Assembly (NCBI GenBank): GCA_017536475.1 | Contig: JAFXHH010000013.1 | Coordinates: 99,869 to 163,868 of the forward strand | Origin: Clostridia bacterium | Lineage (GTDB): Bacteria; Bacillota; Clostridia; Oscillospirales; CAG-272 | Length of the DNA stretch: 64,000 nucleotides | Direction: 5' to 3' | Part shown: in pieces, positions 9,045 to 17,358 of the stretch | Layout: each line of letters starts with the position of its first letter | Position numbering within the stretch: the stretch's first letter is position 1 | Notes under the pieces: generated by a model | Databases searched by the model: none | Told to the model about the DNA's origin: nothing | Seen by the model: the letters and a program-made list of their open reading frames with translations, nothing else | Made by a program: the position numbers and the translations under genes

Positions 9045-10343
9045 GTGAATATAAAAGAAAATGATATAAAGACAAAATCCATCCTCGTCGGCATCGTGAC
9101 CGACAGCGCGGACGCCGAGGAGGCAGAAAAGTCCATATACGAGCTCGGTCAGCTTCTCGACACCGCAGGCGGCGAGGTCTTCGCCACAGTGCTGCAGAAC
9201 AAGAGCACTCCCGACCCGAGAACGTTTATAGGCAAGGGAAAGGTGGCAGAGATAGGCGAACTTTGCGCAGGTAACGGAATAAAGCTTGTCATATTCGACG
9301 AGGAGCTTTCGCCCGCGCAGATAAGAAATCTTGAGGACGACATTGGAAACGATGTCAACGTGATCGACCGTTCTATGCTGATATTGGACATTTTCGCTCT
9401 GCACGCGACCAGCGGAGAGGGAAAATTGCAGGTCGAGCTCGCCCAGCTCAAATATACCGCACCTAGACTTATCGGTCAGGGCGCGGAGCTGTCCCGTTTG
9501 GGCGGTGGAATCGGCACCAGAGGTCCCGGTGAGTCGAAGCTTGAAAGCGATCGCAGACATATAAAGAGAAGGATCACCGCACTTGAGGAGGAGCTTGAGC
9601 GACTTGCCAACACAAGAAAGACGATGCGTGCGGCAAGAGATAGAAGCGGTCTTAAAAAGATCGCGATCGTAGGCTATACCAACGCGGGAAAATCGACTCT
9701 GCTCAACACGCTCACCGATGCAGGCATTCTTGCCGAGGATAAGCTCTTTGCAACACTCGATCCCACCACAAGAAAGTTCACTCTCCCAGGCGGCGAAACG
9801 GTGCTGCTTACCGATACGGTCGGATTTATCAAAAAGCTTCCTCACCATCTCGTCAAGGCGTTCCGTTCAACGCTGGACGAGGCGGTCTATTCCGATATAA
9901 TAATGATAGTTATTGATGCAAGCGACCCCGAGTATCTCTCGCAGCTCGAATGCACCGAGCAGACCCTTGAGGAGCTTGGCGCGGCAGATAAGCCGACATT
10001 GTACGTATTTAACAAGTGCGACAGGGGGGCTTACGACGACCCCGTTATCGACCGCACGCGCGACAGACAGAACGTGGTGCACATTTCGGCTTTGACCGGC
10101 AAGGGATGTGACACTCTTGCAGAGCTTTTGCAGAAAATGATCCACGGCGACAAGTGCTCGGTCACCTTTAAGATACCCAACGCCGAGCAGGGCGCTCTCA
10201 ACCGTCTTTACAAGGACGCAACGGTCGAGGACGTTGAATACGGCGCGGAGTTCGTCACGGTCAAGGCGATCGTTGACTCCAAAACTCGCGGAATGCTCCG
10301 CAAATATGATACTAACCCTCCGATATCAGACGAGGATTACTAA
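9045..10343 (+). CDS. hflX: GTPase HflX
   Basis: 432 residues from GTG 9045 with AAAGGAG before it. The N-terminal HflX domain contains VFDEELSPAQIRNLE and the conserved GPGESKLE (about 160-170), followed by a helical linker. The G domain has G1 GYTNAGKST (about 209-217), G3 DTVGF (about 256) and G4 NKCD (about 322). HflX binds 50S subunits and splits stalled or hibernating 70S ribosomes under stress. It heads a likely three-gene run with the YigZ and TatD genes. Confidence 0.95.
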   Translation: MNIKENDIKTKSILVGIVTDSADAEEAEKSIYELGQLLDTAGGEVFATVLQNKSTPDPRTFIGKGKVAEIGELCAGNGIKLVIFDEELSPAQIRNLEDDIGNDVNVIDRSMLILDIFALHATSGEGKLQVELAQLKYTAPRLIGQGAELSRLGGGIGTRGPGESKLESDRRHIKRRITALEEELERLANTRKTMRAARDRSGLKKIAIVGYTNAGKSTLLNTLTDAGILAEDKLFATLDPTTRKFTLPGGETVLLTDTVGFIKKLPHHLVKAFRSTLDEAVYSDIIMIVIDASDPEYLSQLECTEQTLEELGAADKPTLYVFNKCDRGAYDDPVIDRTRDRQNVVHISALTGKGCDTLAELLQKMIHGDKCSVTFKIPNAEQGALNRLYKDATVEDVEYGAEFVTVKAIVDSKTRGMLRKYDTNPPISDEDY

Positions 10344-10378
10344 GCTATACAATTAAAATCACATTAAAGGATTCAGAT

Positions 10379-11017
10379 ATGAGTACAGATATTGCCCCCG
10401 AGCTTTATACCACCCTTGCGGGTGAGGGAAGCGACGAATTTGAAGAAAAACGCTCGCTTTTTATAGGCCACGCGAAGCATATCACCTCCGAGGAGGAGGC
10501 GATGGAATTCGTCAAGGCGAAGAAAAAAGAATATTCGGATGCAACGCATAACTGCTGGGCGTATCTGCTCAAGGGGGGTATTGTCGCAAGGTATTCCGAC
10601 GACGGCGAGCCGCAAGGCACCGCAGGGGTTCCTATGCTCGAGACTATACGAAAAAGCGGAGTTTGCGATGCGGTCGTTGTCGTTACAAGGTATTTCGGCG
10701 GCATTTTACTTGGCGCGGGCGGTCTTGTAAGGGCATATTCGCACGGAGCAAAGGTCGCGCTTGACGCGGCAGAGATCGTCACCTACGAAAAATACACCGA
10801 ACTCTCTCTTGCCTGCTCTTACTCGGATTATCAGAAATATTCGGTCGTGCTGCCCACCTTCAACGCGATCATAGACAGCACCGATTTTACCGACAAGGTG
10901 ACCGTTTGCTTTGCGATAAAGGCAACTCTTGTCGATGCACTAAACAAGAAAATAACCGAGATGTCGGGAGGTAAAAATTCTCTCGAGGTTATCGGAGAAA
11001 GGTTCGATTTTCGTTGA
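10379..11017 (+). CDS. YigZ/IMPACT family protein
   Basis: 212 residues. The IMPACT (UPF0029) N-terminal domain is clear: FIGHAKHITSEEEA, then DATHNCWAY, SDDGEPQGTAGVPML and VVVVTRYFGGILLGAGGLVRAY. A DUF1949-type C-terminal domain follows. Eukaryotic IMPACT restrains the kinase GCN2; the bacterial role is not settled but is often tied to translation. Here it sits 35 nt after hflX and overlaps tatD by one base. Confidence 0.93.
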   Translation: MSTDIAPELYTTLAGEGSDEFEEKRSLFIGHAKHITSEEEAMEFVKAKKKEYSDATHNCWAYLLKGGIVARYSDDGEPQGTAGVPMLETIRKSGVCDAVVVVTRYFGGILLGAGGLVRAYSHGAKVALDAAEIVTYEKYTELSLACSYSDYQKYSVVLPTFNAIIDSTDFTDKVTVCFAIKATLVDALNKKITEMSGGKNSLEVIGERFDFR

Positions 11018-11823
11018 TGGATAAGCTTTTTGACTCTCACGCCCACTACTTTGATTCAAAATTCAACGACCTTGAGGGCGGCGCTGATGCTCTTTTGTCA
11101 TCTGCCGAGTTTCAGGAGCTGATCGGCGGCGTTGTGAACGTCGGAACGACTTATGAAAGCTCACTTTTGTGCATCGAGCAGGCAAAAAAGTACGATTTTA
11201 TGTATGCTGCAGTCGGAATTCACCCCGAGGACGCACAAACAAAATGCAAATTGACTCCCAACGAGGAGATCGCACGAATAAAAGCCCTCGTTTGTGACGA
11301 AAATAGACGAAAAGAGAACAAGATCGTTGCCATCGGGGAGATCGGGTTTGACTACTATTGGCAGCCCGTGGACAAGGAGCTGCAGCGCGAATATTTTGAA
11401 AAACAGATGGCTTTGGCAGCTGAATTTGGGCTTCCCGTTATAATTCACGACCGCGAGGCTCACGGCGACACTTTTGAATTATTATGCAGATTTCCCTCGG
11501 TCAGAGGTGTGTTGCACAGCTGTAGCATGAGCTCCGAGATGATCAAAGAAGTGGTCAAGAGGGGATGGTTTGTCTCCTTCTCGGGAACCGTTACCTTCAA
11601 AAACGCAAGCAGGGTAAGGGAGGCCTGTGCCGCCGTTCCGCTTGATCGGATTTTGATAGAAACCGACGCGCCGTATCTTGCTCCCGTCCCACACCGCGGA
11701 AAAATGAATAATTCAATGTATATGCAAAATACCGCTTTGGCGGTCGCAGACGTATTCTCTCTTTCCTATGACGAGATCGTGCGGAAAACGAGCGAAAACG
11801 CACGCGAGCTGTTTGGGCTCTGA
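11017..11823 (+). CDS. TatD family metal-dependent hydrolase
   Basis: 268 residues. It has the TatD metal-site pattern: HAH at residues 8-10, GEIGFDYYW with its Glu, IIHDREAH, HSCS and ETDAPYLAPVPHRGK. TatD proteins are TIM-barrel, metal-dependent 3'-5' exonucleases acting on DNA and RNA ends. Its ATG overlaps the yigZ stop (TGATG), so translation is coupled. The frame also holds a TTG one codon earlier; ATG is preferred. Confidence 0.93.
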   Translation: MDKLFDSHAHYFDSKFNDLEGGADALLSSAEFQELIGGVVNVGTTYESSLLCIEQAKKYDFMYAAVGIHPEDAQTKCKLTPNEEIARIKALVCDENRRKENKIVAIGEIGFDYYWQPVDKELQREYFEKQMALAAEFGLPVIIHDREAHGDTFELLCRFPSVRGVLHSCSMSSEMIKEVVKRGWFVSFSGTVTFKNASRVREACAAVPLDRILIETDAPYLAPVPHRGKMNNSMYMQNTALAVADVFSLSYDEIVRKTSENARELFGL

Positions 11824-11878
11824 TCCCTCGCATTACGGAAGCAAGAATCCGATGTGATCGCGGACTCTAAATTCCCAC

Positions 11879-11907
11879 TTGACACGTCCGCGCTTTTGGT
11901 GTAAAAT
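11879..11907 (+). promoter_or_regulatory. Sigma-A promoter of the phosphoribosyltransferase gene
   Basis: TTGACA at 11879-11884, 17-nt spacer, TAAAAT at 11902-11907. GGAGG and ATG follow at 11926 and 11938. Confidence 0.85.
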
Positions 11908-11937
11908 AAATATACATAAACTAACGGAGGATCTGAC

Positions 11938-12579
11938 ATGCCAACCTTAGCGACCTATAAAATAAGCACGAAGGGAAAAAACCTTCATCTTCGCGTTGTA
12001 AAGGGACATTTTGCAACGAGCCATTCTCACATGAACTATTACGTCGACGTAACGGTTCAGAAATCGCGTCTTTCCGAGGCGAGCGCGGTTGCCAAGGAGC
12101 TTTCCGCTTATTACAAGCAAAACACGATAGTTGATACTATCCTTTGTCTTGATGAAACTCAAGTGATCGGAACCTGTATGGCTACCGAGCTCACAAAGGG
12201 CGAATTTATGAATATGAACGCGCATCAGACTATCTACGTAGTTACCCCCGAGCACACCTCGGGAAGTCAGATGATCTTCCGCGACGGACTTGCTCCGATG
12301 ATACAGGGCAAGCACGTCCTTATTCTTGCCGCGTCCGTCAACACCGGATATACCGCAAAAGCAGCTGTTGAGGCGGTTCGTTACTACGGAGGTATAGTCG
12401 TAGGAATAGCGTCGATATTTGCAACGGCAGATTCCTGCCTTGATATTCCCGTGCATTCCGCCTTCAACCCTAAAGACCTTGAAGGCTACAGCATCACGCC
12501 CTCTCACGAGTGCCCTATGTGCAAGCGCGGAGAGAAGATAGATGCCTTAGTCAACAGCTTTGGGTTCTCTAAGCTTTGA
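11938..12579 (+). CDS. Type I phosphoribosyltransferase-like protein (PyrE-related) with altered PRPP motif
   Basis: 213 residues. The overall order follows orotate phosphoribosyltransferase: an N-terminal cap, a core with MNAHQTIYVVTPE, and a PRPP-loop region VLILAASVNTGYTA at about 127-140, then VEAVRYYGGIVVGI. In active type I enzymes the loop starts with two acidic residues (for example VxxVDDVxTTG). Here they are Ala-Ala-Ser, although NTG is kept. A CPMC pair lies near the C-terminus. A family variant with this loop seems to be shared by some Clostridia, as far as I recall, so it is probably not decay. It has its own promoter and terminator. Orotate as substrate is doubtful. Confidence 0.7.
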   Translation: MPTLATYKISTKGKNLHLRVVKGHFATSHSHMNYYVDVTVQKSRLSEASAVAKELSAYYKQNTIVDTILCLDETQVIGTCMATELTKGEFMNMNAHQTIYVVTPEHTSGSQMIFRDGLAPMIQGKHVLILAASVNTGYTAKAAVEAVRYYGGIVVGIASIFATADSCLDIPVHSAFNPKDLEGYSITPSHECPMCKRGEKIDALVNSFGFSKL

Positions 12580-12600
12580 TAAGACAGATCATAATAACAC

Positions 12601-12640
12601 AAGCCCACAGCTTTCCAACGGTATAGCTGTGGGCTTATTT
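12601..12640 (+). terminator. Intrinsic terminator
   Basis: A perfect 12-bp stem AAGCCCACAGCT / AGCTGTGGGCTT with a 12-nt loop is followed by ATTTG. Confidence 0.8.
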
Positions 12641-12745
12641 GATCAATAGCGGTTTTTGTGTGCAAAATGCCCAAAATTGTTATAAATGTACAAAATTTGC
12701 CTTACAACTTCTACAAATAGAGCAGAAAAAGTTTGAGGCAAATTA

Positions 12746-12774
12746 TTGAAAAGATGAACAAAATATTGTATAAT
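12746..12774 (+). promoter_or_regulatory. Sigma-A promoter of the EF-G-like gene
   Basis: TTGAAA at 12746-12751, 17-nt spacer, perfect TATAAT at 12769-12774. The leader is about 95 nt. Confidence 0.8.
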
Positions 12775-12843
12775 AAATAGTGTGAATGTTTATTTATTGG
12801 CTTTTGGCGAATAGATTGTACATAAGGCAAAACTTACGAAAGG

Positions 12844-12859
12844 ACCCACACGCGTGGGT
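12844..12859 (+). other. Small leader hairpin before the EF-G-like gene
   Basis: ACCCAC-ACGC-GTGGGT forms a 6-bp stem with a tetraloop. It ends a few bases before the AAAGGA ribosome site, so it could modulate initiation. No known RNA family recognised. Confidence 0.4.
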
Positions 12860-12874
12860 AAAAGGACCAAAACA

Positions 12875-14917
12875 ATGGCTCAGTACAACACAAAACAGAT
12901 CAGAAATATCGCTCTTGCAGGACACGGCGGAACAGGAAAGACCTCCCTTGCAGAAGCTATGCTTTATGTTAGCGGCGGAACAGACAGACTCGGAAACGTT
13001 CCTGATGGAAACACCGTTTTCGACTACGACCAAGAAGAGCAGGCAAGAAAGTTCTCGCTTTCCGCGTCCACTGCATATATCTATTGGAAGGATGTTAAGA
13101 TAAACGTTATCGACACTCCCGGTTATCTTGATTTCGAAGGAGAGGTCAATCAGGCGGCAAGAGTTGCCGACAGTATGATCATCTGCGTTGACGGTAAGGC
13201 AGGATTGGAAGTCGGTGCAGAGCTCGCTTGGGACAAGGCGGTTGCAGCAGGCATCCCCAAGGCATTCTTCATCAACAAGTGCGACAACTACGACGCTCAC
13301 TTTAACGCAACCTTTGATCAGCTCCGTGAGAGATTCGGTAAATCCCTCTGCCCCGTATTCATTCCCGTAGGTAAGAACGGCAAGGATATCACTATGATCG
13401 ACCTGCTTGATATGCAGTCCTTCGTATACGACGACAGCGGCAAGAGAATTCCCACCGAGACCACTCCTGAGCTCGAGGCAGCTGCCGAAAGCTACAAGGA
13501 GGTTCTTTGGGAGGCTGTTGCAGGTACCAGCGAGGAACTTATGATGAAGTTCTTCGACGGCGAGCCCTTCACCAAGGAGGAGTGCGTTGAGGGTCTTCAC
13601 CAGGGTATTATCGACGGCACCATCACCCCCGTATACTGCGGCGCGGCAACAAGACTTTGGGGCGTTGTCGCTATGATGGATTCGATCGCGGCTTCCTTCC
13701 CCAGACATACAGCCAAGAAGGTTGAAAAGAGCGCGGCAGGCGAGGAGATTGCTATCGAAGTTGAGGGCGATCCCGCAATCTTCGTATTCAAGACCGTCGC
13801 TGACCCGTTCGTTGGAAAGATGTCCTTCTTCAAGGTCATGAACGGATCCGTTAAGAAGGATTGGGTCCTCAAGAACTCCAGAACAGGTGCGGAAGAAAAG
13901 CTGGCTCACATTTACGTAATGAAGGGCAATAAGCAGGTTGAGGTCGACGAGCTTATGTGCGGCGATATCGGTATGGTATCCAAGCTCTCCGACACTAACA
14001 CAAACGACACCCTTTCCCGTTCGGGCAAGGTAGAATACAAGCCCGTAAGCTACGCTACTCCTTACTATTGCAAGGCTATGTATCCTCTCACCGCGAAGGA
14101 CGAGAGCAAGATCTCCCAAGCTATCGCGCGTATGACCGAGGAGGATATGACTCTTAAATATGAAAACAATCCCGAGACCAAGCAGCAGCTCATCTACGCT
14201 ATGGGCGATATGCACCTCACCATTCTTGCGGCTAACCTCAAGAACCGTTTCGGCGTAAACATCAAGTATGAGACTCCCGCTATTGCATATCGCGAGAAGA
14301 TCACAAAGACCGTTGACGTTGAAGGTAAGCACAAGAAGCAGAACGGCGGATCGGGTCAGTACGGTCACGTTTGGATCAAGTTCTCTCCCTCCGAGGAAGA
14401 AGGACTTACCTTTACCGTATCGGTCGTCGGCGGTGCAGTTCCCAAGAATTTCAACCCCGCAGTTGAAAAGGGTCTTCAGGACTCGATGCTCAAGGGTGCT
14501 TACGGCTATCCTATGACTAGACTTGCAGCCGATCTTCACGACGGCTCTTATCACGACGTTGACTCCGATGAATTGTCCTTCAAGACCGCGGCTTCTCTTG
14601 CATATAAGAAGTGCCTCGAGCTTGCAGGTCCCGTTCTTCTTGAGCCCGTTGGTGACCTCGACGTAACCGTTCCCGAGTATATGGTCGGTGACGTTATGGG
14701 CGACCTTAACAAGAGGCGTGCGGCAGTTATGGGTATGGATGCTTGCGAGGACAAGGAGGGTTATACCACCGTTCACGCTATGGCTCCCAAGGCAGAGCTT
14801 GCCGACTATCCCACCGTTCTCCGCGCTATGACGCAGGGACGCGGCGTATTCGAGTATAACGTAACCGGTTACGATACCGTTCCTCAGAACGTTGCCGCTA
14901 AGGTTACAGGAAAATAA
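12875..14917 (+). CDS. Elongation factor G-like translational GTPase (paralogue)
   Basis: 680 residues. The G1 loop is GHGGTGKTS (about 16-24), G3 is DTPGYLDF (about 79) and G4 is NKCD. EF-G domains II-V follow, including [13 protein letters not shown] and MTQGRGVFEY. The family is the EF-G-like group common in Bacillota and also seen as EF-G2 in thermophiles, distinct from the canonical EF-G at 61439. Some paralogues bind ribosomes and GTP but do not fully replace EF-G. A GTG in frame at 12854 is less likely because the preceding hairpin overlaps it. It has its own promoter, and a palindromic repeat element begins 13 nt after the stop. Confidence 0.92.
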   Translation: MAQYNTKQIRNIALAGHGGTGKTSLAEAMLYVSGGTDRLGNVPDGNTVFDYDQEEQARKFSLSASTAYIYWKDVKINVIDTPGYLDFEGEVNQAARVADSMIICVDGKAGLEVGAELAWDKAVAAGIPKAFFINKCDNYDAHFNATFDQLRERFGKSLCPVFIPVGKNGKDITMIDLLDMQSFVYDDSGKRIPTETTPELEAAAESYKEVLWEAVAGTSEELMMKFFDGEPFTKEECVEGLHQGIIDGTITPVYCGAATRLWGVVAMMDSIAASFPRHTAKKVEKSAAGEEIAIEVEGDPAIFVFKTVADPFVGKMSFFKVMNGSVKKDWVLKNSRTGAEEKLAHIYVMKGNKQVEVDELMCGDIGMVSKLSDTNTNDTLSRSGKVEYKPVSYATPYYCKAMYPLTAKDESKISQAIARMTEEDMTLKYENNPETKQQLIYAMGDMHLTILAANLKNRFGVNIKYETPAIAYREKITKTVDVEGKHKKQNGGSGQYGHVWIKFSPSEEEGLTFTVSVVGGAVPKNFNPAVEKGLQDSMLKGAYGYPMTRLAADLHDGSYHDVDSDELSFKTAASLAYKKCLELAGPVLLEPVGDLDVTVPEYMVGDVMGDLNKRRAAVMGMDACEDKEGYTTVHAMAPKAELADYPTVLRAMTQGRGVFEYNVTGYDTVPQNVAAKVTGK

Positions 14918-14930
14918 TATGGGTTAATTG

Positions 14931-15000
14931 TGGGGAGGAGGAAAACTTCTTGAAAGAAGTTTTCCTCCTCCCCACACCCCTCTTCCTTTCAAGAACTTTC
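14931..15000 (+). repeat. Palindromic 3'-end repeat element, copy A
   Basis: A perfect 21-bp inverted repeat (14931-14951 with 14954-14974) with a 2-nt centre begins 13 nt after the EF-G-like stop. It is followed not by T residues but by a C-rich spacer and then CTTTCAAGAACTTT, complementary in 13 of 14 positions to the AAACTTCTTGAAAG of the left arm and apex. Copies B (18149) and C (20702) have the same build. Confidence 0.85.
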
Positions 15001-15055
15001 CCCGAAACAAGATAAGAGAGGCAAAGTGCTACTTTCTACGGGAAATAAAAAGAGA

Positions 15056-15094
15056 AGGCAGGGCTGTTCGTGAATGAACGGCTCTGCCTTTTTG
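15056..15094 (+). terminator. Intrinsic terminator of the EF-G-like gene
   Basis: A 14-bp stem (15056-15069 with 15076-15089, two G-U pairs), loop GTGAAT, then TTTTT. It lies 140 nt past the stop codon, downstream of repeat A. Confidence 0.85.
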
Positions 15095-15095
15095 T

Positions 15096-16172
15096 TTATT
15101 CTTTTTCCTTGGGTGTTTTTATTTTTATCGACGTCAGTCCGCTTTTCATAACGAGCTTTCGCAAAAGCTTATTATACATAAAGGGTCTTTTTATGCAACG
15201 CATAGCGACCTTGGCTTTAAGCTTTTGTGTTTTTCTGTTGTAATAGCGATGGATAGTTGATATTTTTTCTGCAGAATAGCGGTTAAAGGCGTCGGCAAGC
15301 ATCTCGCCGCTGAAAAGCGCGTAGCTGATTCCCTCGAACGAGCTTGGGCTGATAAAGCCTGCCGCCTCGCCAAGCAGAAACGCTCCGCCTTTGCCTCTGA
15401 AAATTCCGCCTGAAAGTCTTGGGCGCGACACAAGGCAAGCTTCGGTCCTCACGGGGTCACTGAAAGCATTGCTGTCGACGAATCCGCCGTCTGCAAGCTT
15501 TTTCTTTTGCTCCTCGAAGGCTTCGCGGCAGCCCTTGCGGTCAAACGCGCCACCGAAGATCAGCATTCCGTCCTTGAAAAAGATCCACGAGCATCCCGAG
15601 GAGGTCTCGTTATCGAAAATGCAGGAATAGTAGGGGTTTGTTTCTCCTGCGGGGAACCATTGCTGTATGGCGACGTATTTTTGGAGCTCCTTATCCTTAA
15701 AAAGCGACATGCGGACGTTGCCCGATGCGCCGTCTGCGCCAACTACCCACTTACAGCCCAGCATTTCGCCGCCGACAAGCTCTATTTCATATCCCGAGTC
15801 GGTTTTTGCGACTCTTTTGCATCTTCCGTGGATCTTGTCCACGGTCGGAGGTATCAGGCTCTTAAAAAAGGAATCGAGCCCCTTGCGGTCGACGTTCATA
15901 TAGCTTCGGCGGTAATGTCGGACGAGGTTGTTTGAAAGATCGATCGTTCTTACCGAAAAAAGCTGCGGGGAAGCAAGGATCTCCTTCGGCAGACAGAGGT
16001 CGTATCGTGCGAGGATATCCTGCGCGTCGGGGGAGAGCAATCCTCCGCAGACTTTATCGTGATCCTCCGATCCGTCGATTATCAGGGTTCTATATTTTTG
16101 TGTGTCTAAAAGTCGGGCGAAATTTGAGCCTGCGGGGCCTGCACCAACGATTATGACGTCATATTCCTTCAT
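15096..16172 (-). CDS. FAD-dependent oxidoreductase, geranylgeranyl-reductase-like
   Basis: 358 residues. The dinucleotide motif GAGPAG is at 10-15. A CGGLLSPDAQ segment follows FAD binding, VVGADGASG is the second FAD motif, and LLGEAAGFISPSSFEGISYAL is the third. This is the layout of the geranylgeranyl reductase / CbrA-like flavoprotein group, which reduces isoprenoid chains or related lipids. The substrate here cannot be told. The ATG at 16172 has GGAGGAG upstream. Single gene, divergent from the spoIIA operon and convergent with the EF-G-like gene. No membrane segment is visible. Confidence 0.8.
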   Translation of the reverse strand: MKEYDVIIVGAGPAGSNFARLLDTQKYRTLIIDGSEDHDKVCGGLLSPDAQDILARYDLCLPKEILASPQLFSVRTIDLSNNLVRHYRRSYMNVDRKGLDSFFKSLIPPTVDKIHGRCKRVAKTDSGYEIELVGGEMLGCKWVVGADGASGNVRMSLFKDKELQKYVAIQQWFPAGETNPYYSCIFDNETSSGCSWIFFKDGMLIFGGAFDRKGCREAFEEQKKKLADGGFVDSNAFSDPVRTEACLVSRPRLSGGIFRGKGGAFLLGEAAGFISPSSFEGISYALFSGEMLADAFNRYSAEKISTIHRYYNRKTQKLKAKVAMRCIKRPFMYNKLLRKLVMKSGLTSIKIKTPKEKE

Positions 16173-16388
16173 TTTTCTCCTCCGATCGCTTTTTTCTTGG
16201 GTTTGTTTCCATTATACCACCCAAAAAAGACCGTGTCAACGACATTCGGCGACAGTCAGTACGACATTTGCAAAAAATTTTATTCGACAGCCCGTTATGA
16301 CAAAATTTGCGCGCGGAGCGTGATAGAATGTATAAGAACAGCCCTTACGGGAGAAAAGAAAACGGAGAGAGAAAGGATTTTTGCGAAA

Positions 16389-16850
16389 ATGTGTGCGGCG
16401 AGAGACAGAAAGCCGGGATTTGACAGTGAATTTACCGGCACGGCGTTGAAAATAAAGCTCAGAGGAGAGATAGATCATCACAGTGCGGTGGCGGTGCGTT
16501 CCGCTATTGACGATATGATCCGAACCAAGCGCCCCGCGGAGCTGATAATAGATATGTCGGCGGTTGATTTTATGGATAGCTCGGGCCTCGGGCTGATAAT
16601 GGGAAGATACAACACGATAAAGGAGCTTGGCGGCACGGTAAAGGTTGCCGATCCTTCTCCATCGATAGAAAAGATAATGAAGCTTGCGGGGTTGGAGAGG
16701 ATAATAAAAATAGTTCACTTAACGAAAAAAGAACCAGAAGCAACGGTTCAAAGAGCGCCTGCGGCAGTAGCTGCGATGAATACAACCCAATCAAGCACGG
16801 CTTACAATGAAAGCAAGACAAAAAATACAAAAGAGGTAGATGAAAAATGA
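16389..16850 (+). CDS. spoIIAA: Anti-sigma F factor antagonist SpoIIAA
   Basis: 153 residues from ATG 16389. STAS domain: LKIKLRGEIDHHSAVAVRSAIDD, then the phosphorylation site FMDSSGLGLIMGRY with the key Ser at about 63-64. Dephosphorylated SpoIIAA frees sigma F from SpoIIAB in the forespore. Usual length is about 110-117; here about 40 extra residues, rich in T, A, K and E, follow the domain. The start is uncertain: AAAGGA lies 11 nt before 16389, while the frame is open to 16197. A TAGAAT at 16324-16329 could be a sigma-H or sigma-A -10, but no good -35 is seen. Its last four bases overlap spoIIAB (ATGA). Confidence 0.92.
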   Translation: MCAARDRKPGFDSEFTGTALKIKLRGEIDHHSAVAVRSAIDDMIRTKRPAELIIDMSAVDFMDSSGLGLIMGRYNTIKELGGTVKVADPSPSIEKIMKLAGLERIIKIVHLTKKEPEATVQRAPAAVAAMNTTQSSTAYNESKTKNTKEVDEK

Positions 16851-17308
16851 AAAAAGGAAGATTTTCCGGCGCGGTCATAAACAAAATGCAGCTCAAGCTT
16901 CCCGCGCTATCGGCAAATGAAGGAATGGCAAGGGCGGCAGTTGCGGCGTTCTGCGCGCAGCTTGATCCTGCCGCGGTCGAGATAGCAGATATAAAATGTG
17001 CGGTCTCGGAGGCTGTGACCAACTGCATCGTTCACGCATACAAAAACCGAGATGGCTGGATATATATAACAGCGTCCTTGCTTGAGGGCAGGATCGCAAA
17101 GATCGAGATAAAGGACCGCGGCTGCGGAATTGAGGACGTCAAGGAGGCAAGGCAGCCTCTCTTTACTACCGATGCGGCAAGTGAACGCAGCGGCATGGGC
17201 TTTACGGTCATGGAGAGCTTTACCGACGCCATTCGCGTGACGTCAAAGCCCGGAAGGGGAACTAACGTGATAATGTACAAGGCGTTCGGCGAACGCGGAG
17301 ATCTGTGA
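16847..17308 (+). CDS. spoIIAB: Anti-sigma F factor and serine kinase SpoIIAB
   Basis: 153 residues. GHKL-type ATPase motifs are all present: N box SEAVTNCIVHAY, G1 DRGCGIEDV and G2 SGMGFTVME. SpoIIAB binds and inhibits sigma F and phosphorylates SpoIIAA. It sits in the standard spoIIAA-spoIIAB-sigF order, overlapping spoIIAA by four bases. Confidence 0.97.
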   Translation: MKKGRFSGAVINKMQLKLPALSANEGMARAAVAAFCAQLDPAAVEIADIKCAVSEAVTNCIVHAYKNRDGWIYITASLLEGRIAKIEIKDRGCGIEDVKEARQPLFTTDAASERSGMGFTVMESFTDAIRVTSKPGRGTNVIMYKAFGERGDL

Positions 17309-17358
17309 GTTTACATAGTCGGGCTTTTTGTCTGACGGATCACTCCGCGGAGGAAAAA

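Noticed and set aside
11824..11878. Terminator after tatD
   Set aside because: No stable stem with a T run could be found in this gap.
12794..14776. 660-codon minus-strand open frame opposite the EF-G-like gene
   Set aside because: Same codon-bias effect; no start signal or family motif.
14931..14974. Calling the 21-bp palindrome a plain intrinsic terminator
   Set aside because: The stem is followed by C-rich sequence rather than a T run, and a standard terminator lies 80 nt downstream.
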